The translations under genes were made by a program, and so were the position numbers. The notes beneath the pieces are model-generated. The model ran no database searches and was not told the origin of the DNA. It saw nothing but the letters and a program-made list of their open reading frames with translations. DNA of 64,000 nt from Alphaproteobacteria bacterium. Its GTDB lineage: Bacteria; Pseudomonadota; Alphaproteobacteria; RF32; CAG-239. Shown here piece by piece: positions 16,959-26,839 of this stretch; within the stretch, counting starts at the first letter, position 1, and every line of letters starts with the position of its first letter. The stretch is from positions 37,477-101,476 of the forward strand of contig JAFSUB010000009.1 of assembly GCA_017445475.1 (NCBI GenBank). The letters are read 5' to 3'.

Positions 16959-18281
16959 ATGACAAACATAAAGGTAAGGTTTGCACCGTCGCCGACCGGA
17001 CACATGCACATCGGCAATACAAGAACGGCGCTTTTTAACTGGCTATGGGCAAAAAAAATGGGCGGGCAGTTTATGCTCCGTATTGACGACACAGATTTTG
17101 CAAGGTCTAAAAAAGAATATGAAGATTCCATGCGCGAAAGCCTTGAATGGCTCGGACTAACGTGGTCATCTGAAGCGCGCCAATCCGCACGTTTCGAGCG
17201 ATATAAACAGGCAACCGAACAGTTGATAAAAGACGGGCGCATTTACGCGTGTTATGAAACCCCAGAAGAATTAGAGTTCAAAAGAAAACGCGCCCTTTCA
17301 AAAGGCCTTCCGCCGATTTATGACCGTCAGGCTTTGACATATACAAGTCAAGACATCGAAGGCTTTATCCGCGAGGGGCGCAAACCGCACTATCGCTTTA
17401 AGCTGAACGGCGGCATCATCTCGTGGCAAGATGAAGTCAGGGGTGAAGTCAAATATGACGCCTCAAAATTAAGCGATCCGATTATCATCAGAGAAGACGG
17501 CTCATATCTTTATCACCTTCCATCGGTCATAGATGATGTCGATTTTCAAATCACGCACATTCTGCGCGGTGAAGACCACGTAACAAACACCGCCTCGCAA
17601 ATTCAGATGTTTGAAGCCTTAGGAGGTGTTGTGCCTGTTTTTGCGCATTTGCCGCTCTTAACCGGCAAAGAAGGCAAACTTTCAAAGCGTTTGGGCAGTT
17701 TGGGTGTGAGAGAGTTAAGGGCAGAGGGCATTGAAAATATGGCAATATGCTCATATCTTGCCAAGCTCGGCACATCGGAGGATATTCGCTCGTTTTATGA
17801 TTTGGAAACGTTGGCGCAAACACTCGATTTTTCAAAAATCGGGCATTCTCAGCCGAAATTTGACGTTGAAGACTTAAAACATTTTAACACCAAGCATATT
17901 CACGCAATGCCCTATAAAGCGATTCAAAACCGCACCAAAGTTGATGAGGATTTTTGGGAGAAAGTAAAGGCAAATTTAAGCATTGTGGCAGATGTTGATG
18001 TTTGGAACAAAATCTGCAACGGTGAAATTGTCCCCATCATTGAAAACAAAGCCTTAACCGATATGGCGGCAGATTTGTTGCCGCAAGGCGCCATCAGTGA
18101 TGAAACATTCGGCATTTGGATGAATACCCTTAAAGAAAAAACAGGCCTTAAAGGCAAAGATTTGTTTCATCCCATCAGGCTTGCTTTAACGGGCGAGCCG
18201 AGCGGTCCCGAGCTTAAAACGCTTTTGCCTTTAATCGGCCGTCAAAAAGCGGTTGCACGTTTAAAAGGCCTGAAGGCTTAA
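16959..18281 (+). CDS. gltX: Glutamate--tRNA ligase
   Basis: Charges tRNA-Glu with glutamate. 440 residues, class I synthetase: HIGH-type motif in APSPTGHMHIGNTRTALFNW (~9-28), YDRQAL, and the KMSKS-type KLSKRLG (~235). ATG 16959 was chosen for the GAGGA eight bases upstream. Alphaproteobacteria often have two such enzymes, one also charging tRNA-Gln; which kind this is cannot be told here. A 6-base gap separates it from the PHP gene. Confidence 0.94.
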   Translation: MTNIKVRFAPSPTGHMHIGNTRTALFNWLWAKKMGGQFMLRIDDTDFARSKKEYEDSMRESLEWLGLTWSSEARQSARFERYKQATEQLIKDGRIYACYETPEELEFKRKRALSKGLPPIYDRQALTYTSQDIEGFIREGRKPHYRFKLNGGIISWQDEVRGEVKYDASKLSDPIIIREDGSYLYHLPSVIDDVDFQITHILRGEDHVTNTASQIQMFEALGGVVPVFAHLPLLTGKEGKLSKRLGSLGVRELRAEGIENMAICSYLAKLGTSEDIRSFYDLETLAQTLDFSKIGHSQPKFDVEDLKHFNTKHIHAMPYKAIQNRTKVDEDFWEKVKANLSIVADVDVWNKICNGEIVPIIENKALTDMAADLLPQGAISDETFGIWMNTLKEKTGLKGKDLFHPIRLALTGEPSGPELKTLLPLIGRQKAVARLKGLKA

Positions 18282-18287
18282 GAGAAA

Positions 18288-19166
18288 ATGCAGAATTTTT
18301 CGTTTCACATGCACACCATTGGTTTTGATGGAAGAAACACCGTTGAAGAGATGGTTCAAGCGGCGCGTGATACGGGTTTGAAAAAAATCGGTATTTCAAA
18401 TCACTTTATCGTGCATCAAAACATCAAAGATTCGAAGATGTATCAATATGCCGTGAGGGGAAACTATCACACCATTTATAATGCTTCGTTTGAAGAGGCA
18501 GTGGAAAAATTTAAATCTCATTATGAAGAAATTGACCGCGTGAAAGAAAAAACAGGGTTTCCGGTTTATAAAGGTATGGAGGCAGATTTTTTCTTGGATA
18601 ATCGGTGGAAAGAGGGTTTTGAAAAGGCATGTGAAATTTTAAAGCCGGATTACATCATCGGCGCAACACATTTTGTTGTTTTAAAAGGCGAAGTTTCCAA
18701 TTCGCACGATTTGAAGAATGCTGCAAAAGAAGAGCAAAATATGCTCTTATATAAATATTATCAAAACATTAGAGCGGCGGCAAAAAGCAAGATGTTTGAT
18801 TTTTTTGCCCATCTCGATTTGATGAAAAAAGTCGGATTAGGTCTTGAATCGGTGTGGGAAGATATTGAGCGCCAAACGGTTGAAGTCCTTGCGTTACACG
18901 ATGCACGCGTCGAAATCAACACAAGCGGTTTTCATCTTCCTTGCGGCGAGCCATATCCTTCAATGCGCCTTTTAAAAATGCTTGCAAAATATGATGTGCC
19001 GGTTATTATCAGCGATGATGCCCACAATAAAGAACGTATTGCCGACCGGTTTGATGCGGCAGAAAACCTAGCCATTGATGCCGGCATTGAAAATTTTTAC
19101 GAGCCGTTTACCGGCACCCAAAGCTCAATTAACGTCAAAGAAATTTCTACGGGGCGTCAAGCCTAA
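18288..19166 (+). CDS. PHP-domain phosphatase, histidinol-phosphatase-like
   Basis: Metal-dependent phosphoesterase of the PHP family, resembling HisK-type histidinol phosphatases. 292 residues with metal ligands in FSFHMHT (HxH, ~6-8), ISNHF (~39), GMEADFF (~92), GATHFV (~130), FAHLDLM (~165) and SDDAHN near the C-terminus. No other histidine biosynthesis gene is nearby, so the substrate is open. Follows gltX closely and converges on prfC with a 4-base overlap. Confidence 0.82.
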   Translation: MQNFSFHMHTIGFDGRNTVEEMVQAARDTGLKKIGISNHFIVHQNIKDSKMYQYAVRGNYHTIYNASFEEAVEKFKSHYEEIDRVKEKTGFPVYKGMEADFFLDNRWKEGFEKACEILKPDYIIGATHFVVLKGEVSNSHDLKNAAKEEQNMLLYKYYQNIRAAAKSKMFDFFAHLDLMKKVGLGLESVWEDIERQTVEVLALHDARVEINTSGFHLPCGEPYPSMRLLKMLAKYDVPVIISDDAHNKERIADRFDAAENLAIDAGIENFYEPFTGTQSSINVKEISTGRQA

Positions 19167-20752
19167 AGCGTTTGTTCTTTGGTTTTTGCAAACGTGATGT
19201 GTGCAAAATCTTCCTGTGTTTTGTTCAAGTGCCACGCGTTTCGCGCCAAAAAGACATCATCATCATTATAGTCTTTTGCAACATTTAGTCTGTTGGTGTC
19301 CAAAAATTTTTGTAGCTCGGCTTTGTCGTCTGCTTTAATCCAACGCGCCGTGAAATATTGCGTTGGCTCAAAAACAACGGGAATGCCAAATTCGGTGCGG
19401 ATTCTGTCAGCCATCACTTCAAACTGCAAATTGCCGACAACGCCGACAATCCACTCCGAGCCGACGGAGGGCTTAAAAATGCTTGCACCGCCTTCTTCGG
19501 CAATTTGATTAAGGGCGTTTGCAAGATGTTTTGATTTTAGAGGATCTACCGCCCGAACAGATTTTAAAGGTTCCGGCGCAAAAGAGGGAATACCCGTAAA
19601 ATGTAAATTTTCGCCCTCGGTTAGGGTGTCGCCGATACGCAGATTGCCATGGTTTGGAATGCCGATAATGTCGCCGGCATAAGCATCTTCGGCAAGCTCA
19701 CGCTCTTGTGCCAAAAACATCACAGGCGTCGGAACTTTAATTTCCTTTGATGTGCGAATTTGTTTTAAGGCCATGCCGCGCTTAAAATGGCCGGAAGCAA
19801 GGCGCATAAATGCAATTCGGTCGCGGTGTTTCGGGTCCATATTGGCCTGAATCTTAAAAACAAAGCCCGTAACTTTAGGCTCATCTGCCATAACTTCGCG
19901 CTCAAGTGCTTTTTGCGGACGCGGCGTCGGGGCAATTGCAACCAAACCTTCCAAAATTTCCTGAACGCCGAAATTATTGATGGCACTTCCGAAGAAAACC
20001 GGTGTTAAAGCGCCGGAAAGATAAAGCTCTAAATCAAATTTCGGGCAAAGTTCTTTTGCCATCAAAACATCTTCGCGCAGTCTTTTCACAGCATGTGCAG
20101 GCAACAACTTGTCAAGTTTTTCATCATCAAGCCCGTTGCATGTTTCAATCGTGGCATTGATTTTTGATTTATCGCCCGATTTTTCCATCAAAATCAATCT
20201 ATCGTTCAATATATCATAACAGCCCAAAAAATCTTTGCCGCTGCCAATCGGCCAGCTCGCGGGCGTAACGTCAAGCGCCAAAGTTTTTTCAATGTCATCA
20301 AGCAAAACAAACGGGTCCAAACCTTCGCGGTCAAGCTTGTTGATAAACGTTAAAATCGGAATGTTGCGGAGCCGGCAAACCTCAAAAAGCTTTTTGGTTT
20401 GGCTTTCAATACCTTTGGCCGAATCTAAAACCATCACTGCCGAATCAACGGCTGTCAACACACGGTATGTGTCTTCCGAAAAGTCTTCGTGGCCGGGTGT
20501 GTCAAGCAAATTAAAGGTGATGTTTTTATATTCGAATGTCATCACAGATGAGGCAACCGAAATGCCGCGTTCCTGCTCAACCTTCATCCAGTCAGAATGT
20601 GCGCGCCTGTTTTCGCCGCGTGCTTTCACGGCACCGGCCGCATTGATTGCTCCGCCAAACAGCAAAAGTTTTTCGGTAAGCGTTGTTTTACCGGCGTCAG
20701 GGTGCGAAATAATCGCAAAGGTTTTGCGCGGATTTGGTTTATTTTGAAGCAT
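19163..20752 (-). CDS. prfC: Peptide chain release factor 3
   Basis: Translational GTPase that removes RF1/RF2 from the ribosome after termination. 529 residues, the same length as E. coli RF3. G1 motif SHPDAGKTTLTEKLL (~16-30), G2 region ERGISVASSVM, G3 DTPGHEDF and G4 NKLDRE. The RF3-specific AGAVKARGENRRAHSDW stretch separates it from EF-G. ATG 20752 has AGAGGA upstream. Confidence 0.95.
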   Translation of the reverse strand: MLQNKPNPRKTFAIISHPDAGKTTLTEKLLLFGGAINAAGAVKARGENRRAHSDWMKVEQERGISVASSVMTFEYKNITFNLLDTPGHEDFSEDTYRVLTAVDSAVMVLDSAKGIESQTKKLFEVCRLRNIPILTFINKLDREGLDPFVLLDDIEKTLALDVTPASWPIGSGKDFLGCYDILNDRLILMEKSGDKSKINATIETCNGLDDEKLDKLLPAHAVKRLREDVLMAKELCPKFDLELYLSGALTPVFFGSAINNFGVQEILEGLVAIAPTPRPQKALEREVMADEPKVTGFVFKIQANMDPKHRDRIAFMRLASGHFKRGMALKQIRTSKEIKVPTPVMFLAQERELAEDAYAGDIIGIPNHGNLRIGDTLTEGENLHFTGIPSFAPEPLKSVRAVDPLKSKHLANALNQIAEEGGASIFKPSVGSEWIVGVVGNLQFEVMADRIRTEFGIPVVFEPTQYFTARWIKADDKAELQKFLDTNRLNVAKDYNDDDVFLARNAWHLNKTQEDFAHITFAKTKEQTL

Positions 20753-20792
20753 TTTTTCCTCTTGTTTTTGTTCAAATTGAGCCAAACCGCTG

Positions 20793-22823
20793 TTATCGCG
20801 CCTGCGCATTTTCTTTGATGCGTTTCAAATCAACAGTTGATTGAGAGGCATCTTTGTCCGTTGTTGTGTTCGGCGCCGCTTTGCCGAGACTGCGCATTTG
20901 GCTGACCGTTTCATAAAGACTTTTAACAGACATATCTTTACCCTCGGGCGCATTTTTCCTGATTTTTTCTTTTAAGGCTAAAATATCAATACCGACATCG
21001 TTTTGTGCGTCTTTCACACCCGAAGTTTCACGCGCGGTTTGCCTTAAACCGACCTCGGCGTGCATTTGCTCTTGTATTTTGCCTTGCGCCGCCAGATATA
21101 AACCATTAATTTTTTCAAAAAACGCAATTCTTTCTTCATTTGCTTGTTTGGCATAATACTTATATTGTCCCTCGCGCGAATCTCTCATCGCATATGCTTC
21201 ATTCACACTTTTTCGCAAAGTTTCGTATGAATCGATGTTTTCAACCAGCGGTTCGTTTTTATATTTTTGAGCAAAAGTTTCAATAAATTTGTTGGCCGCT
21301 TCATAAGCTTGTTTTTTGTGCGCAATATCTTGAGCTTCGGCTTCTTTTGCCGACTTTTTCATAAACAAGCCTTTAATGCCTTTTGTGGGCGTATCCTCAC
21401 AAACAAAAGGCTTAACGTCTTTTCCGGCTCTTTTTTCGAGTGCCAAACGCAAAATTTCATCACTTGACACATATTTCTTAAAATCGCCGGCACAAACCGC
21501 ATCAAGCGAATCTCTCATTGCGCTCAATGTTTCATACGTATTCTTAATCTCTTGAGCTTTCGCCTCTTTTTTCAAGCATTCTTCATGCTCTTTTTTAACC
21601 TCTTCAATTCCATCACGCCGTGCATCTAAATAAGCACCAACCTTTGATGTGATGAAATCTGCGCCATAACCCGCATTCAAACCTTTTTCGGCAATTTCTT
21701 TAAGTGAGCTTTCGGCAGAAGAAATGTTGCCGTCAGCTAAATGCTCTGCCTCAATCAAAAACTTAAAATCGGGGTTGTTTTTAAAGGTTTCTTCCTTTGC
21801 AACAACGTTTATGAGGCCGCTGTCAATGTTTGCGCCAAAAGCTTTAAGCGCTTGGAGGTTGTCCTTATAACCGCGAATAACATCTTCGTCTTTATAGCGA
21901 TAGGCATCAAAGCCTTTCTCGGCAATTTCTTCAACAACGAGCTGACCTCGGACAGAAGCGGCAGATTCGTTTTCCTTTGGTGCTTTTTTTAATAAATCAT
22001 ACACACTCGTATTGAAATTCTTTGTATATTCTTTGGCGTCTTCGAGTGTTAAATTCGGTTTTTCTAAAAACGATTGTAGGCTTAAATTGCCCGCGTTTGA
22101 TTTTGAAAGATATGTTGTTTTATCCATACCTGTTTTTTGAAGAATTAAATCCTCTATTTTTTGTTTTGCTTTATCATCAAGTCCCGACATATCGGCTTTC
22201 ATTAAAGCCGGAGCAAGCGCGCGTATTGTTGAATCGCTCAATTGATGATTGCGGTCGGTGCTTTCAAGCAAAACAGACAAATGCTGAACAGATTTTTTTG
22301 AAAGCGTATCGCCGCGCTTCATGCGCTCATTGATGTAATCAGGGCCAAACCATTCGAGGGGCATATATCTTTCTTTCGGGTTTTCATACACATATCTTGA
22401 AGCAGCAATCACGGCATCAAGCGATTTTTCCTGTTGATCGCTGCTAAAAGCTTGTAACAAACCTTTTTCCATTCCTGTCGGCCAAGCAGGGGGGATATCT
22501 TGCGCCAAAACAAATTTTTCAAGCTTACTGCTGTCATATTTTTCAATTTGCTGTGTCATCGCCTTTTGAAATTCACTGCTGTTTCCTTCATCATCTTCAA
22601 TAAACAAGCCATAAGTCCAACCGAAGTTTTTTTGTGTGCAATCCGGAAAATCAATATCATCAAAAGGCGCTTTGTTTTGAGCCTTGTTTTCTCTGATTTT
22701 TTCAAGCATCGCGTCGCGATATTTGATAATGCCTAATCTGCCTTCATTCAGCGAAAGCAAATCTTCCGCCGTCTTAATTTCGACATCGTTGCCGTTTGCG
22801 TCTTTAATGCTGATATAACTCAC
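20793..22823 (-). CDS. Large charged helical protein, unknown function
   Basis: Not recognised. 676 residues beginning at GTG 22823 (MSYISIKDANGND), seven bases after AAGGA; an ATG-ACG-TGA mini-frame overlaps this start. No signal peptide or membrane segment. Mostly helix-forming sequence rich in Lys, Glu and Ala, with coiled-coil-like stretches (~390-470 and ~560-620) and a basic tail ending RIKENAQAR. It lies 40 bases upstream of prfC on the same strand and may share its transcript. General character (size, charge, basic tail, housekeeping surroundings) resembles the 706-residue protein, but no clear residue-level similarity was seen. Confidence 0.8.
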   Translation of the reverse strand: MSYISIKDANGNDVEIKTAEDLLSLNEGRLGIIKYRDAMLEKIRENKAQNKAPFDDIDFPDCTQKNFGWTYGLFIEDDEGNSSEFQKAMTQQIEKYDSSKLEKFVLAQDIPPAWPTGMEKGLLQAFSSDQQEKSLDAVIAASRYVYENPKERYMPLEWFGPDYINERMKRGDTLSKKSVQHLSVLLESTDRNHQLSDSTIRALAPALMKADMSGLDDKAKQKIEDLILQKTGMDKTTYLSKSNAGNLSLQSFLEKPNLTLEDAKEYTKNFNTSVYDLLKKAPKENESAASVRGQLVVEEIAEKGFDAYRYKDEDVIRGYKDNLQALKAFGANIDSGLINVVAKEETFKNNPDFKFLIEAEHLADGNISSAESSLKEIAEKGLNAGYGADFITSKVGAYLDARRDGIEEVKKEHEECLKKEAKAQEIKNTYETLSAMRDSLDAVCAGDFKKYVSSDEILRLALEKRAGKDVKPFVCEDTPTKGIKGLFMKKSAKEAEAQDIAHKKQAYEAANKFIETFAQKYKNEPLVENIDSYETLRKSVNEAYAMRDSREGQYKYYAKQANEERIAFFEKINGLYLAAQGKIQEQMHAEVGLRQTARETSGVKDAQNDVGIDILALKEKIRKNAPEGKDMSVKSLYETVSQMRSLGKAAPNTTTDKDASQSTVDLKRIKENAQAR

Positions 22824-22998
22824 GTCATTTTCCTTATCTAAAAACCAATGAAACTAACCCGATTGTAGCACACACTAAAATTTTGTCAACAATAAAAAAT
22901 AAATTTCTATTTTTAAGTGATTGTGCAATGGGTGTGATTATTTTCTTGATTTTAAGATTTTTTTTTCTTAATATCCCACCAGTCAATAAAGATTAACC

Positions 22999-23083
22999 GC
23001 GGACGTGGCGAAATTGGCAGACGCGCCAGACTTAGGATCTGGTGCCGAAAGGCGTGCGGGTTCAAGTCCCTCCGTCCGCACCA
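22999..23083 (+). tRNA. tRNA-Leu (anticodon TAG)
   Basis: A 7-base acceptor stem GCGGACG/CGTCCGC, anticodon arm CCAGA-CTTAGGA-TCTGG with anticodon TAG, a long variable arm (class II), a GTTCAAGTC T-loop region, and an encoded CCA end. It lies 19 bases before tig. Confidence 0.96.
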
Positions 23084-23102
23084 TTTTGAAAAGAGTGAAA
23101 CA

Positions 23103-24446
23103 ATGAAAGCGACAGAAGAAAAATCAAAAGGTTTAACAAAAAAGTTTAAAGCTGTTATTGCGGCTGCCGATTTTGAAAAAGAGGTGGAAAAGCGCATTGA
23201 AAAGCTTGCAAAAACAACAAAACTTCCGGGTTTTCGCCCCGGTAAAGCTCCCAAAGCGATGCTCGAGCAAAAATATCGTTCGGCGGTTTTGGGCGAAGCG
23301 CTTGACTTTGTGGTTCAAGATGCGGTAAGTCAAATTGTCAAAGACAACAAATTGCGTCTTGCGTTTGAACCGAGCGTGAAACTTGAAAAATTTGAAGACG
23401 GCAAAGACATCACTTTTGTGATGGAAGCTGAGGTTTTGCCCGAAATCAAGCTTTCCGATTTTTCTTCGCTCAAGCTTGAAAGGTTTGTGGCAGATGTGAG
23501 CGAAGATGAAATTCAAAAGTCGCTTGAATATATTGCTTCAACACGTCGTGAAACCGAAAGCGTTCAAACAAAGCGCAAAAGCAAAAAGGGCGATGTTGTG
23601 TCAATAGATTTTAAGGGCACGATTGGCGGGGTTGAGTTTGCCGGCGGCAAGGGACAGGATTATCCTTTAGAGCTTGGCTCAAATTCGTTTATCGCAGGCT
23701 TTGAAGACCAGCTCATCGGCCACCAAAAAGGCGATAAAGTTGATGTGAAAGTTCAATTTCCGAAAAACTATCATGCCAAAGATTTGGCCGGAAAAGATGC
23801 CGTTTTCGCCGTTGAAATTAAAGATTTGAAAGTTTATAAAAAACCGGAAATCAATGATGAATTTGCCGTTAAGCTCGGCGAAAAAGATTTGGCGGCGCTC
23901 AAACAAAAAATTTCGCAGCGCATTGGGCAAGATCATGATGCGGCATCAAAGATGAAACTTAAAAGGGCTTTGCTTGATGTTTTGGACAAGGCATATTCTT
24001 TTGACGTTCCTTCAAAATTGGTTGATGCCGAATATGAAGGCATTGTCAAGCAATATGAACATGCCAAAGAGCACAATCATCTTGATGAATATGAAAAATC
24101 AAAAAGCGAAAAAGATTTGCTTAAAGAATATAAAGAAATTGCCGTTCGCCGCGTTAAATTGGGGCTTTTGCTTTCCGAAGTCGGTATAAAAGAAAAAATT
24201 GGCGTTACGTCCGATGACCTCAACAAAGCCATTATGGCCGAGGCCAAAAAATATCTCGGACAGGAAAAAGCCGTTTTTGACTATTATCTTAAAAACAAAA
24301 ACGCGGTTGAAGCCTTAAAAGCACCGGTTATGGAAGAAAAAATCGTTGATTTTATCTTAAGCAAAGTGCAGATGAAAGACAAAAAAGTAACCGCCGAGGC
24401 TTTATATTCTTTTGATGAAGATAAAAAGCCTGCTTCTAAAAAATAA
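23103..24446 (+). CDS. tig: Trigger factor
   Basis: Ribosome-bound chaperone and peptidyl-prolyl isomerase that receives nascent chains at the exit tunnel. 447 residues: N-terminal ribosome-binding domain with the signature PGFRPGKAPKAML (~41-53), FKBP-like domain (~150-240, GDVVSIDFKGTIGG, FEDQLIGHQKGD), then the helical C-terminal domain. Followed by a terminator at 24466-24497. The usual partners clpP/clpX are not next to it here. Confidence 0.96.
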   Translation: MKATEEKSKGLTKKFKAVIAAADFEKEVEKRIEKLAKTTKLPGFRPGKAPKAMLEQKYRSAVLGEALDFVVQDAVSQIVKDNKLRLAFEPSVKLEKFEDGKDITFVMEAEVLPEIKLSDFSSLKLERFVADVSEDEIQKSLEYIASTRRETESVQTKRKSKKGDVVSIDFKGTIGGVEFAGGKGQDYPLELGSNSFIAGFEDQLIGHQKGDKVDVKVQFPKNYHAKDLAGKDAVFAVEIKDLKVYKKPEINDEFAVKLGEKDLAALKQKISQRIGQDHDAASKMKLKRALLDVLDKAYSFDVPSKLVDAEYEGIVKQYEHAKEHNHLDEYEKSKSEKDLLKEYKEIAVRRVKLGLLLSEVGIKEKIGVTSDDLNKAIMAEAKKYLGQEKAVFDYYLKNKNAVEALKAPVMEEKIVDFILSKVQMKDKKVTAEALYSFDEDKKPASKK

Positions 24447-24465
24447 AGCAAGGCAAAAACAATAG

Positions 24466-24497
24466 AAAAGGCACTGAACAATCGGTGCCTTTTCTTG
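24466..24497 (+). terminator. Rho-independent terminator after tig
   Basis: AAAAGGCAC (24466-24474) pairs with GTGCCTTTT (24485-24493) and is followed by a T-rich stretch. Confidence 0.8.
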
Positions 24498-24534
24498 TTT
24501 AACAGGTCGGAAAATGTTGCTTAATCTCTCGCCA

Positions 24535-25488
24535 CTAACAATCCTTCCAAATTTTGCGCTTATCAAAGTCTTTCGGTTGAATAACTTTGACATGTTTACC
24601 CCAAGTGTAAAGATGCCAATCCATTTCACGTGCTCCACCTGCGCGGAATTTAACCGTTAAAGTGCCATCGGGATTGGAAATCATCTCTTGTGTCGGATGG
24701 AAGATATATTTTGCGGCCTCATTTGCAACCTCTTTATCAAACAGCCATTCCACGTCAAACGGCTCTTCCTGATACACCCCGAAAGACTGCCTGCTGAACT
24801 CTTCTAATGAAAAATTCACGTCGCGGATGAAATATTCATCTAAAACTTCAATATTTTGGATATTATTTAAGTCAAAACTGCACATTTTCTTGCGTTTGGT
24901 GTGCCACGCAATCAGATAATGCTTGTTGCCGTAAAGAAAGCCATACGGATACACTGTTCGCCATTCGTCTTTAGTCTTGGATTGATACTTGATTTTAATG
25001 ATTTTGCAGGCAATTACAGCATTACGAAGCTTTTGCATGAATTTATCGTCAATTTTGATTTTCGGCCCTGGACGCAAAGCATAACCTTCAGCTTCTAGCA
25101 AAGCTTCAGCGTCTGGTTCAATGCGATTTAAGGCTTCGCTACTCATAGATGCTTTTATTTTATGCATAACTGTTTCAATTGCAGCAACATCCTCAGGCAT
25201 TTTAGTTTTCATCAGCTTAATAGCGTTTTGCAGAGCATTTATTTCAGTTAGTGAGAATCCAACGTATTGTCCCAATGAACCTTGAGGAATATACCAGCGT
25301 TTGCTATTGTGTGCTCCATTAATCTCTTTAATTTGCGGAAACTGTTCTTTGACCATATCCTTCATACGAATAGCCGTACGTTTGGAAACCTTGAATTTCT
25401 GCATAATATCTGTAATCGAAACGCCATTTTCAGCATTTTGCATCCAAAGCGACATTTCTAACAACTTCTGTGTCTTTTGATAAAACAT
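24535..25488 (-). CDS. WYL-domain transcriptional regulator
   Basis: 317 residues: an N-terminal winged-helix DNA-binding part (~18-60, GVSITDIMQKFKVSKRTAIR) followed by a WYL-type domain (~145-230; IKIKYQSKTKDEWRTVYPYG, GNKHYLIAWHTKRKKM) and a C-terminal WCX-like extension (~245-317). Such proteins sense a ligand, often a nucleotide or nucleic acid, and frequently control defence or DNA damage genes. It is divergent from the unknown gene at 25635 with a 146-base gap, so it may control that gene. It marks the start of the accessory region. Confidence 0.88.
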   Translation of the reverse strand: MFYQKTQKLLEMSLWMQNAENGVSITDIMQKFKVSKRTAIRMKDMVKEQFPQIKEINGAHNSKRWYIPQGSLGQYVGFSLTEINALQNAIKLMKTKMPEDVAAIETVMHKIKASMSSEALNRIEPDAEALLEAEGYALRPGPKIKIDDKFMQKLRNAVIACKIIKIKYQSKTKDEWRTVYPYGFLYGNKHYLIAWHTKRKKMCSFDLNNIQNIEVLDEYFIRDVNFSLEEFSRQSFGVYQEEPFDVEWLFDKEVANEAAKYIFHPTQEMISNPDGTLTVKFRAGGAREMDWHLYTWGKHVKVIQPKDFDKRKIWKDC

Positions 25489-25634
25489 ATCAAACCTCCA
25501 TTTTTTGAGCTATTTTAGATGAACTGCATTTACAAATGGTTAATACTGTGTCATAATATGACAATTCTAAACCCGAATCTTCTTGCAAACAGACATAAAC
25601 CGTGTACAATAAAAGAAAATTACGGAGAAAAACC

Positions 25635-26759
25635 ATGAATTTGCAAAAGCGTGATTGTCCGATAAAATTTGAAATAACCAACTGTGATTCTGGCTGGCTC
25701 AATGTTTCATTGCATATTGGAAAAGATATTCACGATATAAGCATCCCATATATAGGCAACGGAATTAATGCTCTACTTGAATCTCTCGTCTATTTACACC
25801 CAGACTATAATGAACATGGACGTGAAAGCCAATATATGGAATATAAAAAAGTAGAAATTGATGGCAAAGAATATTACATACCGTATATTGCAAAATTTGA
25901 CTGGAATGAAGAAGGTTCAGAAGTATCCTGGAAAATAGCAAAATACCCTGATAATAAAGATAATTTTAGTGTAATGGTCGATCTAAACATTATTCGCCAA
26001 ACAAATGGAGGAGTATTTAAGTATAAAGTTGATTATAGGGATTTATGTTATGCAACAGCAGATCTTTGCACAAATTTACTTAAAAATTTAGGGTTCAATG
26101 GATATTTTAATAGTTATTGGCAAAAGAACATAAATATTTACGATTTGCTATTTGTTAAAGCTTATGCCCTAAAGGCTATGTATTTGTTAAATCTCAAATA
26201 TTCAGATAAATACTCATGGTACTCAGATATTAATAAAGAATTGGAACTTCTGTTGTTTGATATGGATAAGAAGAAAAACTTTCCTAAACATTATGATAAT
26301 ATAGATGTTGAGATAATTCCAGAAAAAGATTACAAAAAGGTATCATATTATTATTCAGGTGCCCGTGCAAATATTATAATCAATGGTCGCTCATTTTTGG
26401 AAATTATTACAGAAAGAGAAGAAAAGATATTTAGTAGTGAAGGATTTAAGAGATATCGTCGAACAATTCCTAAAGCAGGAGATTATAATTATCTCACTGT
26501 ATCAGAATTATTTTCATGGCTTGAAGATGCAGCTAAATCAAATGGTGAGGATGAGGCATATCTTTTTTCCTGTGGAGGATGTGACGAAGCTGGTTGTTGG
26601 TCTGTATTAGTAGATGTTGTATATACAAACGATAGTGTGGTTTGGAAAAACTTTAGGTCAGTGGGTGAAGATTACAAATTTGATTTGCAATATGAGTTTA
26701 AGATTTCCCAATATAAATGTTTTATGAATAAGCTAAAAGAAGCAAGCAATAAACAATAG
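25635..26759 (+). CDS. Unknown protein with a CGGCDEAGC motif
   Basis: Not recognised. 374 residues from ATG 25635 behind CGGAG. No signal peptide. Composition is Asp, Lys, Tyr and Asn rich, and the DNA is much more AT-rich than the core genes to the left, which suggests transfer. A cysteine cluster SCGGCDEAGCW lies near residue 315 and could bind metal. Divergent from the WYL regulator. Confidence 0.7.
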   Translation: MNLQKRDCPIKFEITNCDSGWLNVSLHIGKDIHDISIPYIGNGINALLESLVYLHPDYNEHGRESQYMEYKKVEIDGKEYYIPYIAKFDWNEEGSEVSWKIAKYPDNKDNFSVMVDLNIIRQTNGGVFKYKVDYRDLCYATADLCTNLLKNLGFNGYFNSYWQKNINIYDLLFVKAYALKAMYLLNLKYSDKYSWYSDINKELELLLFDMDKKKNFPKHYDNIDVEIIPEKDYKKVSYYYSGARANIIINGRSFLEIITEREEKIFSSEGFKRYRRTIPKAGDYNYLTVSELFSWLEDAAKSNGEDEAYLFSCGGCDEAGCWSVLVDVVYTNDSVVWKNFRSVGEDYKFDLQYEFKISQYKCFMNKLKEASNKQ

Positions 26760-26839
26760 GAATATAATAAACATTATGCAACTTTAATAAAATAAAAAAA
26801 TCAGACCTTAAAAACTGGATAATAGTTAAATTTATCCGT

